The notes: generated from the sequence alone by a model not told the origin. A stretch of 60,697 bases of DNA from Pseudomonas sp. S31 (GCF_016648105.1 NZ_JACVVE010000036.1:1-60697); one strand, 5' to 3'; positions 35,225 to 44,560 are shown, counted from the first letter of the stretch. Numbers and translations are program-made.

Positions 35225-35306
35225 CCTGTGCCGGCCTCTTCGCGGGCAAGCCCGCTCCTACACTGCCCCTGTAGGAGCGGGTTTACCCGCGAAGAGGCCG
35301 GTACAG
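35225..35306. repeat. Paired REP elements
   Basis: GGCCTCTTCGCGGGCAAGCC with CGCTCCTAC on the left faces GTAGGAGCGGG with CCCGCGAAGAGGCC on the right, about 10 bases apart. The right end touches the MFS gene's stop. Confidence 0.8.
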
Positions 35307-35314
35307 GCGATCCA

Positions 35315-36535
35315 TCACCCGTTGTGGAGCCTGTCCCGCTTGGCCAACGTCGGGAACAGCTTGATCCACACCCCCGTCACCACCAGCGTCCCGACGCCGC
35401 CCAGCACCACCGCCGGCACCGTGCCGAACCAGTGCGCGGTGACCCCGGACTCGAACTCGCCGAGCTGGTTCGAGGCGCCAATGAACAGCCCGTTCACCGC
35501 GCTCACCCGCCCGCGCATCTCGTCCGGTGTTTCCAGCTGCACGAAGGCGCCACGGATCACCATGCTGATCATGTCCGCCGCACCCAGCACCACCAGCACC
35601 GCCAGCGAGAACCAGAACGAGGTCGACAGGCCGAAGGCGATGGTCGCTACGCCGAAGATGCCAACGGCGGTGAACATGGTCCGCCCGACCTTGCGCTCGA
35701 ACGGGAAGCGCGCCAGCCACACCGACATCAACAGCGCCCCGACCGCTGGCGCCGAGCGCAGCAGGCCCAGGCCCAGTGGGCCGGTGAGCAGGATGTCCTT
35801 GGCGAACACCGGCAGCAGCGCCGTGGCACCGCCCAGCAACACCGCGAACAGGTCCAGCGAGATGGCCCCGAGAATATCCGGGCGGCTGCGGATGAAGCGG
35901 ATGCCAGCCAGCAGCGATTCCAGGCTGGCGCGGCCACGCTGGGCCACCTGGCCACGGGCATCCAGGCTCAAGGTGAGTACGCAGGCAATGGCATACAGTG
36001 CCACGGTGGGGCCGTACACCCAGATGCTGCCGAAGGCATACAGGAAGCCGCCTACCGCCGGCGCGACGATGGTCGCTGACTGGGTGGCCGATGCCGAGGC
36101 GGCCACGGCGCGAGGGAATAGTCCGGGCGGCACCACGTTGGGCAACAGGGCCTGGGTCGCAGGCATCTCGAACGAACGGGTCGATCCGAGCAGGAACGCC
36201 AGTACGAAGATCAGCTCGCGACTGACGTTGTCGGTCGCGCTACCCACGGCCAGGGCCAGGGCGATCAGCCCCTGCAGGCTCTGGCACAGAGCCGCGACCT
36301 TGCGTCGGTCATAGCGGTCGGCGACATGCCCGGTGTGCAGCATGAACAACACCCGAGGGGCGAACTCCACCAGGCCGACCAGGCCCAGGTCGAGTACGTT
36401 GCCGGTGAGCTGGTAGAGGTGCCAGCCAATCGCCACGGTGAGCATCTGGAAGCCGCTGGCGGTGAATACCCGGGCCAGCCAGAAGGCCAGGAACGGGCGG
36501 TGGTGGCGTAACAACTGCGGTGCGGAATCGGACAT
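35315..36535 (-). CDS. MFS transporter, enterobactin-exporter (EntS)-like
   Basis: A 406-aa major facilitator protein with about 12 helices, an FWLARVFTASGFQMLTVAIG start and the loop motif GHVADRYDRRKV. It belongs to the MFS_3 group that includes EntS. The substrate is unknown; no siderophore genes are near. The frame extends upstream to 36622, but ATG 36535 is the better start. Confidence 0.85.
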   Translation of the reverse strand: MSDSAPQLLRHHRPFLAFWLARVFTASGFQMLTVAIGWHLYQLTGNVLDLGLVGLVEFAPRVLFMLHTGHVADRYDRRKVAALCQSLQGLIALALAVGSATDNVSRELIFVLAFLLGSTRSFEMPATQALLPNVVPPGLFPRAVAASASATQSATIVAPAVGGFLYAFGSIWVYGPTVALYAIACVLTLSLDARGQVAQRGRASLESLLAGIRFIRSRPDILGAISLDLFAVLLGGATALLPVFAKDILLTGPLGLGLLRSAPAVGALLMSVWLARFPFERKVGRTMFTAVGIFGVATIAFGLSTSFWFSLAVLVVLGAADMISMVIRGAFVQLETPDEMRGRVSAVNGLFIGASNQLGEFESGVTAHWFGTVPAVVLGGVGTLVVTGVWIKLFPTLAKRDRLHNG

Positions 36536-36883
36536 CGAAAACCAGTGGCCTCGGCGCAGTAGAGGGGGGCGCAGCGTATCATCTGTTTGTAACAACCCGT
36601 TACTGTTTGCCGTCGCCTGCACTTTTCCAGCGTTTCTGGAAGGCGGTGGGGCAACCGGTCACGCGGCAAACAACCGCACGGCCTGTCTGTCCATTCCCGA
36701 CTATGCTTGCAGGCAAACGTTGATCTGGATCAATGCTTCCAGAGCCAACGATTCGTGCCTTCGGGCCAGATTCCCTGCGATCGAACAGAACAATTCCAAC
36801 ACGCCGTACTCGACTGAAACGTAGGGGCCGTGGGCGACAAGGCCAACCGCCTGGACGCCGGATTTATCTGAAGAGGAAGCACC
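36536..36883. promoter_or_regulatory. Divergent intergenic region MFS / cioA
   Basis: A 348-base gap without a credible gene. It contains the Anr box (separate entry) and must hold the promoters of both flanking operons. GAAGAGGAAGCACC just before 36884 is the cioA ribosome site. Confidence 0.6.
36720..36733. promoter_or_regulatory. Anr/FNR box upstream of cioA
   Basis: TTGAT-CTGG-ATCAA is an exact match to the Anr consensus TTGATNNNNATCAA. It lies about 150 bases ahead of the cioA ATG. Anr is known to restrict cioAB expression at low oxygen in P. putida. Confidence 0.8.
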
Positions 36884-38320
36884 ATGTTCGGAATAGAAGC
36901 CCTCGAGCTCGCCCGAATCCAGTTCGCCTTCACCGTCTCGTTTCACATCCTGTTCCCTGCCATCACCATCGGCCTCGCGAGTTACCTGGCGGTGCTCGAG
37001 GGCCTGTGGCTCAAGACCCACGACAACGTCTACCGCGACCTGTACCACTTCTGGTCGAAGATCTTCGCCGTCAACTTCGGCATGGGCGTGGTCTCCGGCC
37101 TGGTGATGGCCTACCAGTTCGGCACCAACTGGAGCCGCTTCTCCGACTTCGCCGGCAACATCACCGGACCCTTGCTGACCTACGAGGTGCTCACCGCGTT
37201 CTTCCTCGAGGCGGGCTTCCTCGGAGTCATGCTGTTCGGCTGGAACCGTGTGGGCCGCGGCCTGCACTTCTTCGCCACCTGCATGGTGGCGCTCGGTACA
37301 CTGGTCTCGACCTTCTGGATCCTGGCCTCCAACAGCTGGATGCAGACGCCCCAGGGCCACGAGATCATCGATGGGCGAGTGGTGCCGGTGGACTGGCTGG
37401 CGGTGATCTTCAACCCTTCCTTCCCGTTCCGCCTGATGCACATGGCCACGGCGGCATTCGTCGCCACCGCTTTCTTCGTCGGTGCATCGGCGGCCTGGCA
37501 CCTGCTGCGCGGGCGCGACAACCCGGCAGTGCGCAAGATGCTGTCGATGGCCATGTGGATGGCGCTGGTGGTAGCACCGGTGCAAGCAGTGATCGGTGAC
37601 TTCCATGGTCTGAACACGCTCAAGCACCAGCCGGTGAAGATCGCCGCCATCGAGGGGCACTGGGAAAACACCCCCGGCGAGTCGACGCCGCTGATTCTGT
37701 TCGGCATCCCCGACATGCAGGCCGAGACCACCCGCTACAAGATCGAGATCCCCGCGCTTGGCAGCCTGATCCTGACCCATAGCCTGGACAAGCAGGTGCC
37801 GGCGATGAAGGAGTTCCCGCCCGAGGATCGGCCTAACTCGACCATCGTCTTCTGGTCGTTCCGCATCATGGTCGCCCTGGGCCTGCTGATGATCGCCGCG
37901 GGCTTGTGGAGCCTGTTGCTGCGCAAGAGCGGTGGGCTGTACAGCAACCGCCTGTTCCTGCACTTCGTGATGTGGATGGGCCCCTCCGGCCTGGTGGCGC
38001 TCCTGGCCGGTTGGTTCACCACCGAGGTCGGCCGTCAGCCCTGGGTGGTGTACGGCCTGCTGCGCACCGCCGATGCGGTGTCCCATCACAGCTACAGCCA
38101 ACTCGGCTTTACCTTGGTGGCTTTCGTGGTCGTCTACTTCGCGCTGTTCGGCACCGGCTTCGGCTACATGATGCGCCTGGTGCGCAAGGGCCCGCATACC
38201 GGTGAGGGCGATGAGCAACGGCCCGGTGGGCCGGGGCAGAAGCGCACCCCGGCGCGGCCGCTGTCCGCCGCCGACGATGGCCATGAGGCCAACTCCGCCA
38301 GCTTGAGCAAGGAGAACTGA
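36884..38320 (+). CDS. cioA: Cyanide-insensitive bd-type quinol oxidase subunit I
   Basis: A 478-aa inner-membrane subunit binding the haems of the bd-type oxidase, which oxidises ubiquinol and reduces O2 without pumping protons. Conserved haem-site residues are seen: His21, His186, Glu101 and Glu109, plus GRQPWVVYG. The Q-loop is short, as in CioA rather than long-loop CydA. The C-terminal tail is charged and disordered. A strong ribosome site (GAGGAAG) precedes the ATG. cioB follows after 3 bases. Confidence 0.95.
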   Translation: MFGIEALELARIQFAFTVSFHILFPAITIGLASYLAVLEGLWLKTHDNVYRDLYHFWSKIFAVNFGMGVVSGLVMAYQFGTNWSRFSDFAGNITGPLLTYEVLTAFFLEAGFLGVMLFGWNRVGRGLHFFATCMVALGTLVSTFWILASNSWMQTPQGHEIIDGRVVPVDWLAVIFNPSFPFRLMHMATAAFVATAFFVGASAAWHLLRGRDNPAVRKMLSMAMWMALVVAPVQAVIGDFHGLNTLKHQPVKIAAIEGHWENTPGESTPLILFGIPDMQAETTRYKIEIPALGSLILTHSLDKQVPAMKEFPPEDRPNSTIVFWSFRIMVALGLLMIAAGLWSLLLRKSGGLYSNRLFLHFVMWMGPSGLVALLAGWFTTEVGRQPWVVYGLLRTADAVSHHSYSQLGFTLVAFVVVYFALFGTGFGYMMRLVRKGPHTGEGDEQRPGGPGQKRTPARPLSAADDGHEANSASLSKEN

Positions 38321-38323
38321 GCC

Positions 38324-39331
38324 ATGGGTATCGACCTTCCGCTGATCTGGGCCGTGATCATCATCTTCGGCGTGATGATGTACGTGGTGATGGATGGCTT
38401 CGATCTCGGCATCGGCATCCTCTTCCCCTTCGTCAAGGCAGAGCAAGACCGCGACGTGATGATGAATACCGTGGCACCGGTCTGGGACGGCAACGAGACC
38501 TGGCTGGTGCTGGGCGGTGCGGGGCTGTTCGGCGCCTTCCCGATGGCCTATGCCGTGGTGCTCGAAGCGCTGTACTTGCCGCTGATCCTGATGCTGATCG
38601 GGCTGATCTTCCGCGGCGTGGCCTTCGAGTTCCGCTTCAAGGCCACCGCCGCGCGCCGGCACCTGTGGGACAAGGCATTCATCTGGGGCTCGCTGGTGGC
38701 CACGTTCTTCCAGGGCGTGGCGCTGGGCGCGTTCATCGAGGGCTTCAAGGTGGTCGATCGGCACTATGCCGGCGGCTCGCTGGACTGGCTGACGCCGTTC
38801 AGCCTGTTCAGCGGCCTGGGTCTGATCGTCGCCTATGCTCTGTTGGGCTGTACCTGGTTGATCATGAAGACCGAAGGGCCATTGCAGGAGCAGATGCACA
38901 ACCTCGGGCGGCCGTTGGCGCTGGTACTGCTGGCGGTGATCGGCATCGTCAGCCTCTGGACGCCGATCGCTTACCCGCAGATCGCCGACCGCTGGTTCAG
39001 CATGCCAAACCTGATCTGGTTCATGCCGGTGCCGATCCTGGTGCTGGTGACCTTCTACGGGCTGCTCAAGGCGGTCGCACGCAATGCCCACTACACGCCG
39101 TTCCTGCTGACCCTGGTGCTGATCTTCCTGGGCTATAGCGGCTTGGGCATCAGCTTGTGGCCGAACATCATCCCGCCATCGATCTCGATCTGGGATGCGG
39201 CGGCGCCGCCGCAGAGCCAGGGGTTCATGCTGGTGGGCACGTTGTTCATCCTGCCGTTCATCCTCGGCTACACCTTCTGGAGCTACTACGTGTTCCGCGG
39301 CAAGGTGACCCACGAAGATGGCTACCACTAG
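38324..39331 (+). CDS. cioB: Cyanide-insensitive bd-type quinol oxidase subunit II
   Basis: A 335-aa membrane protein of the CydB/CioB family with about nine helices and the start LPLIWAVIIIFGVMMYVVMDGFDLGIG typical of the family. NETWLVLGGAGLFGAFP is the conserved second segment. It forms the oxidase with CioA, three bases upstream. Confidence 0.95.
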   Translation: MGIDLPLIWAVIIIFGVMMYVVMDGFDLGIGILFPFVKAEQDRDVMMNTVAPVWDGNETWLVLGGAGLFGAFPMAYAVVLEALYLPLILMLIGLIFRGVAFEFRFKATAARRHLWDKAFIWGSLVATFFQGVALGAFIEGFKVVDRHYAGGSLDWLTPFSLFSGLGLIVAYALLGCTWLIMKTEGPLQEQMHNLGRPLALVLLAVIGIVSLWTPIAYPQIADRWFSMPNLIWFMPVPILVLVTFYGLLKAVARNAHYTPFLLTLVLIFLGYSGLGISLWPNIIPPSISIWDAAAPPQSQGFMLVGTLFILPFILGYTFWSYYVFRGKVTHEDGYH

Positions 39332-39343
39332 GAGGGCCGCAGC

Positions 39344-39511
39344 ATGACCGGCAAGCATGGCCTGGAAAAGCATGATCTGGAAGAGAAGAAGCCGCTGTGG
39401 CAGCGCCTGGGCTGGTTGGTGCTGATCTGGGCGATGAGCGTTGCCGCACTGGGTGTGGCGGCTTGGGTGATGCGGCTGTTCATGGGGGCGGCGGGGTTGA
39501 CCACCCATTGA
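39344..39511 (+). CDS. Small membrane protein, DUF2474-like, third gene of the cio operon
   Basis: A 55-aa protein starting at ATG 39344 with a strong AGGAGGG 8 bases ahead. It has a charged N-terminus (KHGLEKHDLEEKK) and one hydrophobic helix at about 22-48. Small one-helix proteins in this place (DUF2474, CydX/CydP-like) stabilise or accompany bd oxidases. It lies 12 bases after cioB and is followed by a terminator. Confidence 0.8.
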   Translation: MTGKHGLEKHDLEEKKPLWQRLGWLVLIWAMSVAALGVAAWVMRLFMGAAGLTTH

Positions 39512-39514
39512 GGT

Positions 39515-39543
39515 CCTGGGGGCGCAAAGCGCCCCAGGGTTTT
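39515..39543. terminator. Bidirectional terminator cio operon / rlmG
   Basis: CCTGGGGGCGC-aaa-GCGCCCCAGG (one bulged G) followed by GTTTT. It lies 3 bases after the DUF2474-like stop and reaches the rlmG stop. Confidence 0.75.
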
Positions 39544-40666
39544 ACTTGCGGGCCTTGAGAATCACGAACTTGGGCGTCGCCGCCACCTGCTCGACGCCAC
39601 GGAACAGCCGTGCCAGCTTGTTGTGATAGCCCAGGTGGCGGTTGCCGACGATGTACAGCGCGCCACCCACCACCAGCGCCTCGCGCGCCTGCTGGAACAT
39701 GCGCCAGGCGAGGAAGTCGCCCACCACCTGCTGCTGGTGGAACGGCGGGTTGCACAGCACCACATCCAGCGACTGCTTTTCGACGCCGGCCAGGCCATCG
39801 CCTGCCTGCACCTCCACGGGCCGCCCACCGAGGGCTGCCTGCCAGTTCTCCCGCGCCGACTGCACGGCCATGTACGACTCGTCCACCAGGGTGTATTGCG
39901 CATCCGGGTTGGCCACGGCGCTGGCGATCGCCAGCACGCCATTGCCGCAGCCGAGATCGGCGACACGGGCACTGCCCAGGTCGCGCGGCAGGTGCGGGAG
40001 GAAGGCGCGGGTGCCGATGTCGAGCCCGTCGCGGCAGAACACGTTGGCATGGTTGACCAGCTCCAGCGCCGGCTTGTCGAGGCGGTAACGGGTCGGGTAG
40101 GGCGACTGTGCGGCGGGGCGCCCGGCCCAATTGGCGCTGAGCAGGCGCGCCTTCTTCTGGGCCAGGGAGGCCTGCATCGGGCCGATGTACTTATCCAGCA
40201 GCTCGCCCGCTGCGCGCGGCAGGTGCTTGATCATGGCGCCAGCGATCACCTGTGCGCCGGGGGCCAGATGGCCTTGCAGGCGGATCAACTGCTCTTCGAG
40301 CAGCGCCAGGGTTTTTGGTACGCGCACCAGCACACGGTCGAACGGGCCCTGCCACGGCTCGCTGGCCGGGATGAAGGGCACGCTGTCGTAGGCCTTGTCG
40401 TTGCGCGCCAGGTTCTTTTCCAGGGCCATGCGCGCCAGATGCGAATCGCCGCTGCTGACCACCGGCAGGTGCCCGGCCAGGCTGGCGGCCAGGGCGCCGA
40501 AACTGTCGTTGAGCACCAGCACCCGGCAATCGGCTCCCGGCGCCTGGGCATGCAGCTGTTCGAGCAGGTACTCGTCGGCGGCGTCGAACGCCTGCAGGGG
40601 ATCGTTGGCCTGGTCCGGCTGGCGGATCAGGTCGAGTTGGGCATACGGGGAGGTGAACAGGGGCAT
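39542..40666 (-). CDS. rlmG: 23S rRNA (guanine-1835-N2)-methyltransferase RlmG
   Basis: A 374-aa two-domain methyltransferase. The N-terminal half is a degenerate copy; the C-terminal half has the SAM site (VADLGCGNGVLAIAS) and the N2-guanine motif NPPFHQ. It modifies G1835 of 23S rRNA. Length fits the family. Confidence 0.93.
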   Translation of the reverse strand: MPLFTSPYAQLDLIRQPDQANDPLQAFDAADEYLLEQLHAQAPGADCRVLVLNDSFGALAASLAGHLPVVSSGDSHLARMALEKNLARNDKAYDSVPFIPASEPWQGPFDRVLVRVPKTLALLEEQLIRLQGHLAPGAQVIAGAMIKHLPRAAGELLDKYIGPMQASLAQKKARLLSANWAGRPAAQSPYPTRYRLDKPALELVNHANVFCRDGLDIGTRAFLPHLPRDLGSARVADLGCGNGVLAIASAVANPDAQYTLVDESYMAVQSARENWQAALGGRPVEVQAGDGLAGVEKQSLDVVLCNPPFHQQQVVGDFLAWRMFQQAREALVVGGALYIVGNRHLGYHNKLARLFRGVEQVAATPKFVILKARK

Positions 40667-40762
40667 GGCGTCTGGCTCGGGTACGGATCTGCCCGCTGCG
40701 GATCGCCACGGGCCTTTGCCGCGGATTCTACAGGGCTTTAGCGAGGATCGCAGGGCGGGGTG

Positions 40763-41475
40763 TCAGATCCACCCGCGCAGGGCGGCAATGGCGATGGCAC
40801 CGGCCTTGTTGGCGGCGTTGGTCTTGGTGATGACGCTGCGGATGTGGAAATTGACCGTGCTTTGCGACAACGACAGGATGCAGGCGACGTCGGCGGCAGT
40901 CTTGCCGGCGGCGGACCACTTCAGCACTTCCAGCTCGCGGTCGCTCATCTTCGGCGTGGGTGGGCAGATTTCTTCCAGGTGGTGCTCGCTGAGCACGGCA
41001 TGCAAGGTGTGACACAGCCACTGCACGCTGCCGGCCTTGTCGTAGAGCTCGGCCATGCTGATCCGGGGCTGCGGCCTGGCTACGCTCAGCTGGCTTTCAT
41101 TGTGCTGCAAGTCATGGACCGACTGGGTCCAGCCGTGACACAAGCCGTGCGCGCGGGCTGCCTGGCGAAAGTGCGGGGCTTCGCTATACAGGTCTTCGGT
41201 CCACAGCACCGGCATGGTCGAGCCATGGCTGTGCGCTGCTGCTGGATCTTGCCGGTAAAGTCGTCGCGCTGGTAGCGCTCGATCCAATCGCTTGGATAGT
41301 TGCTGTAGAGGAACAACCGCGGGGTTTGCGTGGCCACCTGGATGCGAAGTTTCAGCCCCAGGTACTCCATGCCGAGCTCTTGCGCCAAGTGTACCGCGAG
41401 GTCGAACAAGCGCTGTGGCGAACGCTCGCTGACGAACTGGTGCAGGCGCTCGGGGTTCCAGTGGCGCGTTGGCAT
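40763..41475 (-). pseudogene. ppoR: LuxR-solo regulator PpoR with a one-base frameshift
   Basis: Two overlapping frames together make one LuxR-type protein. The first (from ATG 41475) gives the start of the autoinducer-binding domain, including Trp64 and Tyr68. The second gives the rest of that domain (VLWTEDLYSEAPHF) and the C-terminal helix-turn-helix (DRELEVLKWSAAGKTAADVA). Restoring one C on the plus strand near 41248 joins them into about 237 aa and recreates the conserved Asp-Pro pair of acyl-homoserine-lactone receptors. No luxI gene is near, so it matches P. putida PpoR, an unpaired receptor. As written, the gene is broken; a sequencing error is possible. Confidence 0.8.
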
Positions 41476-41686
41476 CGGTAAAAACTCCTGTTGTGGCCAA
41501 TCTCAATCCATTCGAACTGCAGATGGATTGTAGAAAATGTCCCAGCATCCTGTTGGGTTTTTTTGCTATATGAGCCCTATTTGGCTGGGCCAGGGGCCAG
41601 CTTGTAAGCGCTGGCCCTACAAACCAGTGGTGTTTATTCGAGTCACTTTGCGCGAAACTTGGCCCATGCCACCCATGGAGACCCTC

Positions 41687-42463
41687 ATGACCGCCAGCGC
41701 CGAAAAATTCACCCGCCAGACCCTGCTCGAAGTCCATCCGTTGACGCCGAACCTGTTCAGCCTGCGGACCACTCGTGACACCGGGTTTCGTTTCCGTGCC
41801 GGCCAGTTCGCCCGGCTGGGGGTGACCAAGGCCGACGGCAGCGTGGTGTGGCGGGCGTATTCGATGGTCAGCGCGCCCCATGACGAGCACCTGGATTTCT
41901 TCTCGATCGTGGTACCAGGCGGTGAGTTCACCAGCGAGCTGAGCCGGTTGGGCGAAGGCGACACCTTGCTGGTCGACCGCCAGGCGTTCGGCTACCTGAC
42001 CCTCGACCGCTTCGTGGGTGGCCGCGACCTCTGGCTGCTGGCCACCGGTACTGGTATCGCGCCGTTCATGTCGATCCTGCAGGACTTCGAGGCCTGGGAG
42101 CGCTTCGACAACATTCGCTTGGTGTACTCCGTGCGCGAGGCCAAGGAGCTGGCCTACCTGGAGGAAATCGCCGGGCTCGAGCAGCGCGACTACCTGGCGG
42201 AGTTCGCCGGCAAGCTGCGGTTCATTCCGGTGGTCACCCGTGAGCAGCACCCAGGCGCGTTGAACGCGCGCATCACCACGCTGATCGAGAATGGCGAGTT
42301 GGAGAAAGCCGCTGGGCTCGAGTTGTCGCCGGAACATTCGCGCATCATGCTCTGCGGCAACCCGCAGATGATCGATGAAACGCGCAAGGTCCTGAAGGCG
42401 CGCGACCTGCAACTGAGCCTGAGCAAGCGGCCCGGCCAGGTGGCGGTCGAGAACTACTGGTAA
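41687..42463 (+). CDS. fpr: Ferredoxin-NADP+ reductase
   Basis: A 258-aa flavoprotein passing electrons between NADPH and ferredoxin or flavodoxin. FAD-binding WRAYSMVSAP, NADP-binding LLATGTGIAPFMSIL and the C-terminal tail VAVENYW fit bacterial Fpr. The frame is open from 41537, but ATG 41687 has GGAG 7 bases ahead and fits homology. P. putida has two such genes; which this is cannot be decided here. Divergent from ppoR. Confidence 0.93.
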   Translation: MTASAEKFTRQTLLEVHPLTPNLFSLRTTRDTGFRFRAGQFARLGVTKADGSVVWRAYSMVSAPHDEHLDFFSIVVPGGEFTSELSRLGEGDTLLVDRQAFGYLTLDRFVGGRDLWLLATGTGIAPFMSILQDFEAWERFDNIRLVYSVREAKELAYLEEIAGLEQRDYLAEFAGKLRFIPVVTREQHPGALNARITTLIENGELEKAAGLELSPEHSRIMLCGNPQMIDETRKVLKARDLQLSLSKRPGQVAVENYW

Positions 42464-42465
42464 AA

Positions 42466-42490
42466 CCAGGGCCGCGTTGCGCGGCCCTGG
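42466..42490. terminator. Hairpin between fpr and mscL
   Basis: Perfect CCAGGGCCGCG-ttg-CGCGGCCCTGG stem between two converging genes, just after the fpr stop. It lacks a U-run on the fpr side. Confidence 0.55.
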
Positions 42491-42496
42491 CGACCC

Positions 42497-42916
42497 TCAG
42501 GGCAGACGGTTGTGGTCCTGCGCCTTGAGCAGGTCGCGGATCTCGGTCAGCAGGGTTTCAGAAGGCGTCGGCGCCGGCGGGGCGCTGGGCGCCACGGCCT
42601 CTTCGCGCTTGAGGCGGTTGATCACCTTGATGCCCATGAAGATGGCGAAGGCGATGATGATGAAGTCGATCACCGTCTGGATGAACTTGCCGTAGGCCAG
42701 CACCACCGCCGGTACATCGCCTTCGGCGGCCTTGAGGGTGATGGCCAGGTCACTGAAGTCGACACCGCCGATCAGCAGCCCCAGTGGCGGCATCACCACG
42801 TCCCCGACGAACGAGGAGACGATTTTGCCGAAGGCCGCGCCGATGATGATACCGACCGCCATGTCGACGACATTGCCTTTGACCGCGAAGGCCTTGAACT
42901 CACTGAGCATGCCCAT
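42497..42916 (-). CDS. mscL: Large-conductance mechanosensitive channel MscL
   Basis: A 139-aa inner-membrane channel that opens under membrane tension to prevent lysis in osmotic downshock. The N-terminal helix and pore helix (FKAFAVKGNVVDMAVGIIIG, AAFGKIVSSFVGDVVMP) and the second helix (VIDFIIIAFAIFMGIKVIN) are clear. ATG 42916 was chosen because AAGGA lies 7 bases ahead; the frame extends further without support. Confidence 0.95.
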   Translation of the reverse strand: MGMLSEFKAFAVKGNVVDMAVGIIIGAAFGKIVSSFVGDVVMPPLGLLIGGVDFSDLAITLKAAEGDVPAVVLAYGKFIQTVIDFIIIAFAIFMGIKVINRLKREEAVAPSAPPAPTPSETLLTEIRDLLKAQDHNRLP

Positions 42917-43093
42917 GTTTGATTCCTTGTAACAAATGGTGAGGTAAACGCAGTGTAAGCCACCTGAACGCTTCATGCGTGGCGCTCAGGGCTAAAGACT
43001 GCCGTTAGAACGAATAGTTTTGTCGCGTCTCGATGCGTTCGAGACACGTCTGCCTCGGCTATCATGGCGGTTTTTTCCCAGGAGACCTGCCCC

Positions 43094-44461
43094 ATGGCCA
43101 AGGCCAAGCGCTTGTATGGCTGCACCGAGTGCGGCGCGACCTTCCCCAAATGGGCCGGCCAGTGCGGCGAATGCGGCGCCTGGAACACCCTCGTCGAGAC
43201 CATGATCGAGAGCGGTGGCGCAGCGGCTCCCAGCGGTCGCACCGGTTGGGCGGGGCAGCAGGCGCAGATCAAGACCTTGGCCGAGGTCAGCGTCGAGGAG
43301 ATCCCGCGCTTCACCACCAGCAGTACCGAGCTGGACCGGGTGCTGGGTGGCGGCCTGGTCGATGGCTCGGTGGTGCTGATTGGCGGCGATCCGGGCATCG
43401 GCAAGTCGACCATCCTTCTGCAAACCTTGTGCAACATCGCCGTGGGCATGCCCGCGCTGTACGTTACCGGCGAGGAGTCGCAACAGCAGGTAGCCATGCG
43501 CTCGCGTCGCCTTGGCCTGCCCCAGGACCAGCTCAAGGTCATGACCGAGACCTGCATCGAGGCCATCATCGCCACGGCGCGTCAGGAGAAACCCCGGGTC
43601 ATGGTGATCGACTCGATCCAGACCATCTTCACCGAACAGCTGCAATCGGCGCCCGGCGGCGTTGCCCAGGTGCGTGAAAGCGCGGCGCTGCTGGTGCGCT
43701 ATGCCAAACAGAGCGGCACGGCGATCTTCCTGGTCGGCCATGTCACCAAGGAGGGTTCGCTGGCCGGCCCGCGGGTGCTCGAACACATGGTCGACACCGT
43801 GCTGTATTTCGAAGGGGAGTCCGATGGCCGCCTGCGCCTGCTGCGGGCGGTGAAGAACCGCTTCGGCGCGGTCAACGAGCTGGGCGTGTTCGGTATGACC
43901 GATCGCGGCCTCAAGGAGGTGTCCAACCCTTCGGCGATTTTCCTCAACCGCACCCAGGACGAGGTGCCAGGCAGCGTGGTCATGGCTACCTGGGAAGGCA
44001 CCCGGCCAATGCTGGTGGAGGTGCAGGCGCTGGTCGACGACAGTCACCTGGCCAACCCGCGGCGGGTCACCCTCGGCCTGGACCAGAATCGCCTGGCCAT
44101 GCTGCTGGCGGTGCTGCACCGGCATGGCAGCATCCCTACCCACGACCAGGACGTGTTCCTCAACGTGGTCGGCGGGGTCAAGGTGCTGGAGACGGCCTCG
44201 GACCTGGCCCTGCTGGCCGCGGTGATGTCGAGCCTGCGCAACCGGCCACTGGCCCATGGGCTGCTGGTCTTTGGCGAGATCGGTTTGTCGGGTGAAGTGC
44301 GGCCGGTGCCCAGCGGCCAGGAGCGCTTGAAAGAGGCGGCCAAGCATGGCTTCAAGCGCGCCATCGTGCCCAAGGGCAATGCGCCGAAGGAGGCCCCGGC
44401 GGGGTTGCAGGTGATTGCGGTGACGCGTCTGGAACAGGCGCTGGATGCGTTGTTCGAATGA
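43094..44461 (+). CDS. radA: DNA repair protein RadA
   Basis: A 455-aa recombination helicase that extends D-loops with RecA. An N-terminal zinc finger (CTECGATFPKWAGQCGECG) is followed by a RecA-like ATPase with Walker A (GGDPGIGKST), the RadA KNRFG motif (VKNRFGAVNELG), and a C-terminal Lon-like domain (SDLALLAAVMSSLRN). ATG 43094 with AGGAG ahead is the right start. Confidence 0.96.
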   Translation: MAKAKRLYGCTECGATFPKWAGQCGECGAWNTLVETMIESGGAAAPSGRTGWAGQQAQIKTLAEVSVEEIPRFTTSSTELDRVLGGGLVDGSVVLIGGDPGIGKSTILLQTLCNIAVGMPALYVTGEESQQQVAMRSRRLGLPQDQLKVMTETCIEAIIATARQEKPRVMVIDSIQTIFTEQLQSAPGGVAQVRESAALLVRYAKQSGTAIFLVGHVTKEGSLAGPRVLEHMVDTVLYFEGESDGRLRLLRAVKNRFGAVNELGVFGMTDRGLKEVSNPSAIFLNRTQDEVPGSVVMATWEGTRPMLVEVQALVDDSHLANPRRVTLGLDQNRLAMLLAVLHRHGSIPTHDQDVFLNVVGGVKVLETASDLALLAAVMSSLRNRPLAHGLLVFGEIGLSGEVRPVPSGQERLKEAAKHGFKRAIVPKGNAPKEAPAGLQVIAVTRLEQALDALFE

Positions 44462-44560
44462 GGTTCGCCGGTAGTGATGTGGCGCTTACGAGATCGTGCG
44501 CCGCCCGCGCGGCGCGCGATATTCGCGTTGCTGCAAATCCCCCGACGGACTACCGCTCGC

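Noticed and set aside
36701..39508. 935-aa minus-strand open frame opposite cioA-cioB
   Set aside because: It is rich in His, Gln, Arg and Gly, has no domain, and mirrors the real cio genes; long antisense frames are common in GC-rich DNA.
41489..42412. 549-aa frame that includes the C-terminal half of ppoR
   Set aside because: Its first part is antisense to fpr; only the LuxR part is real and belongs to the frameshifted gene.
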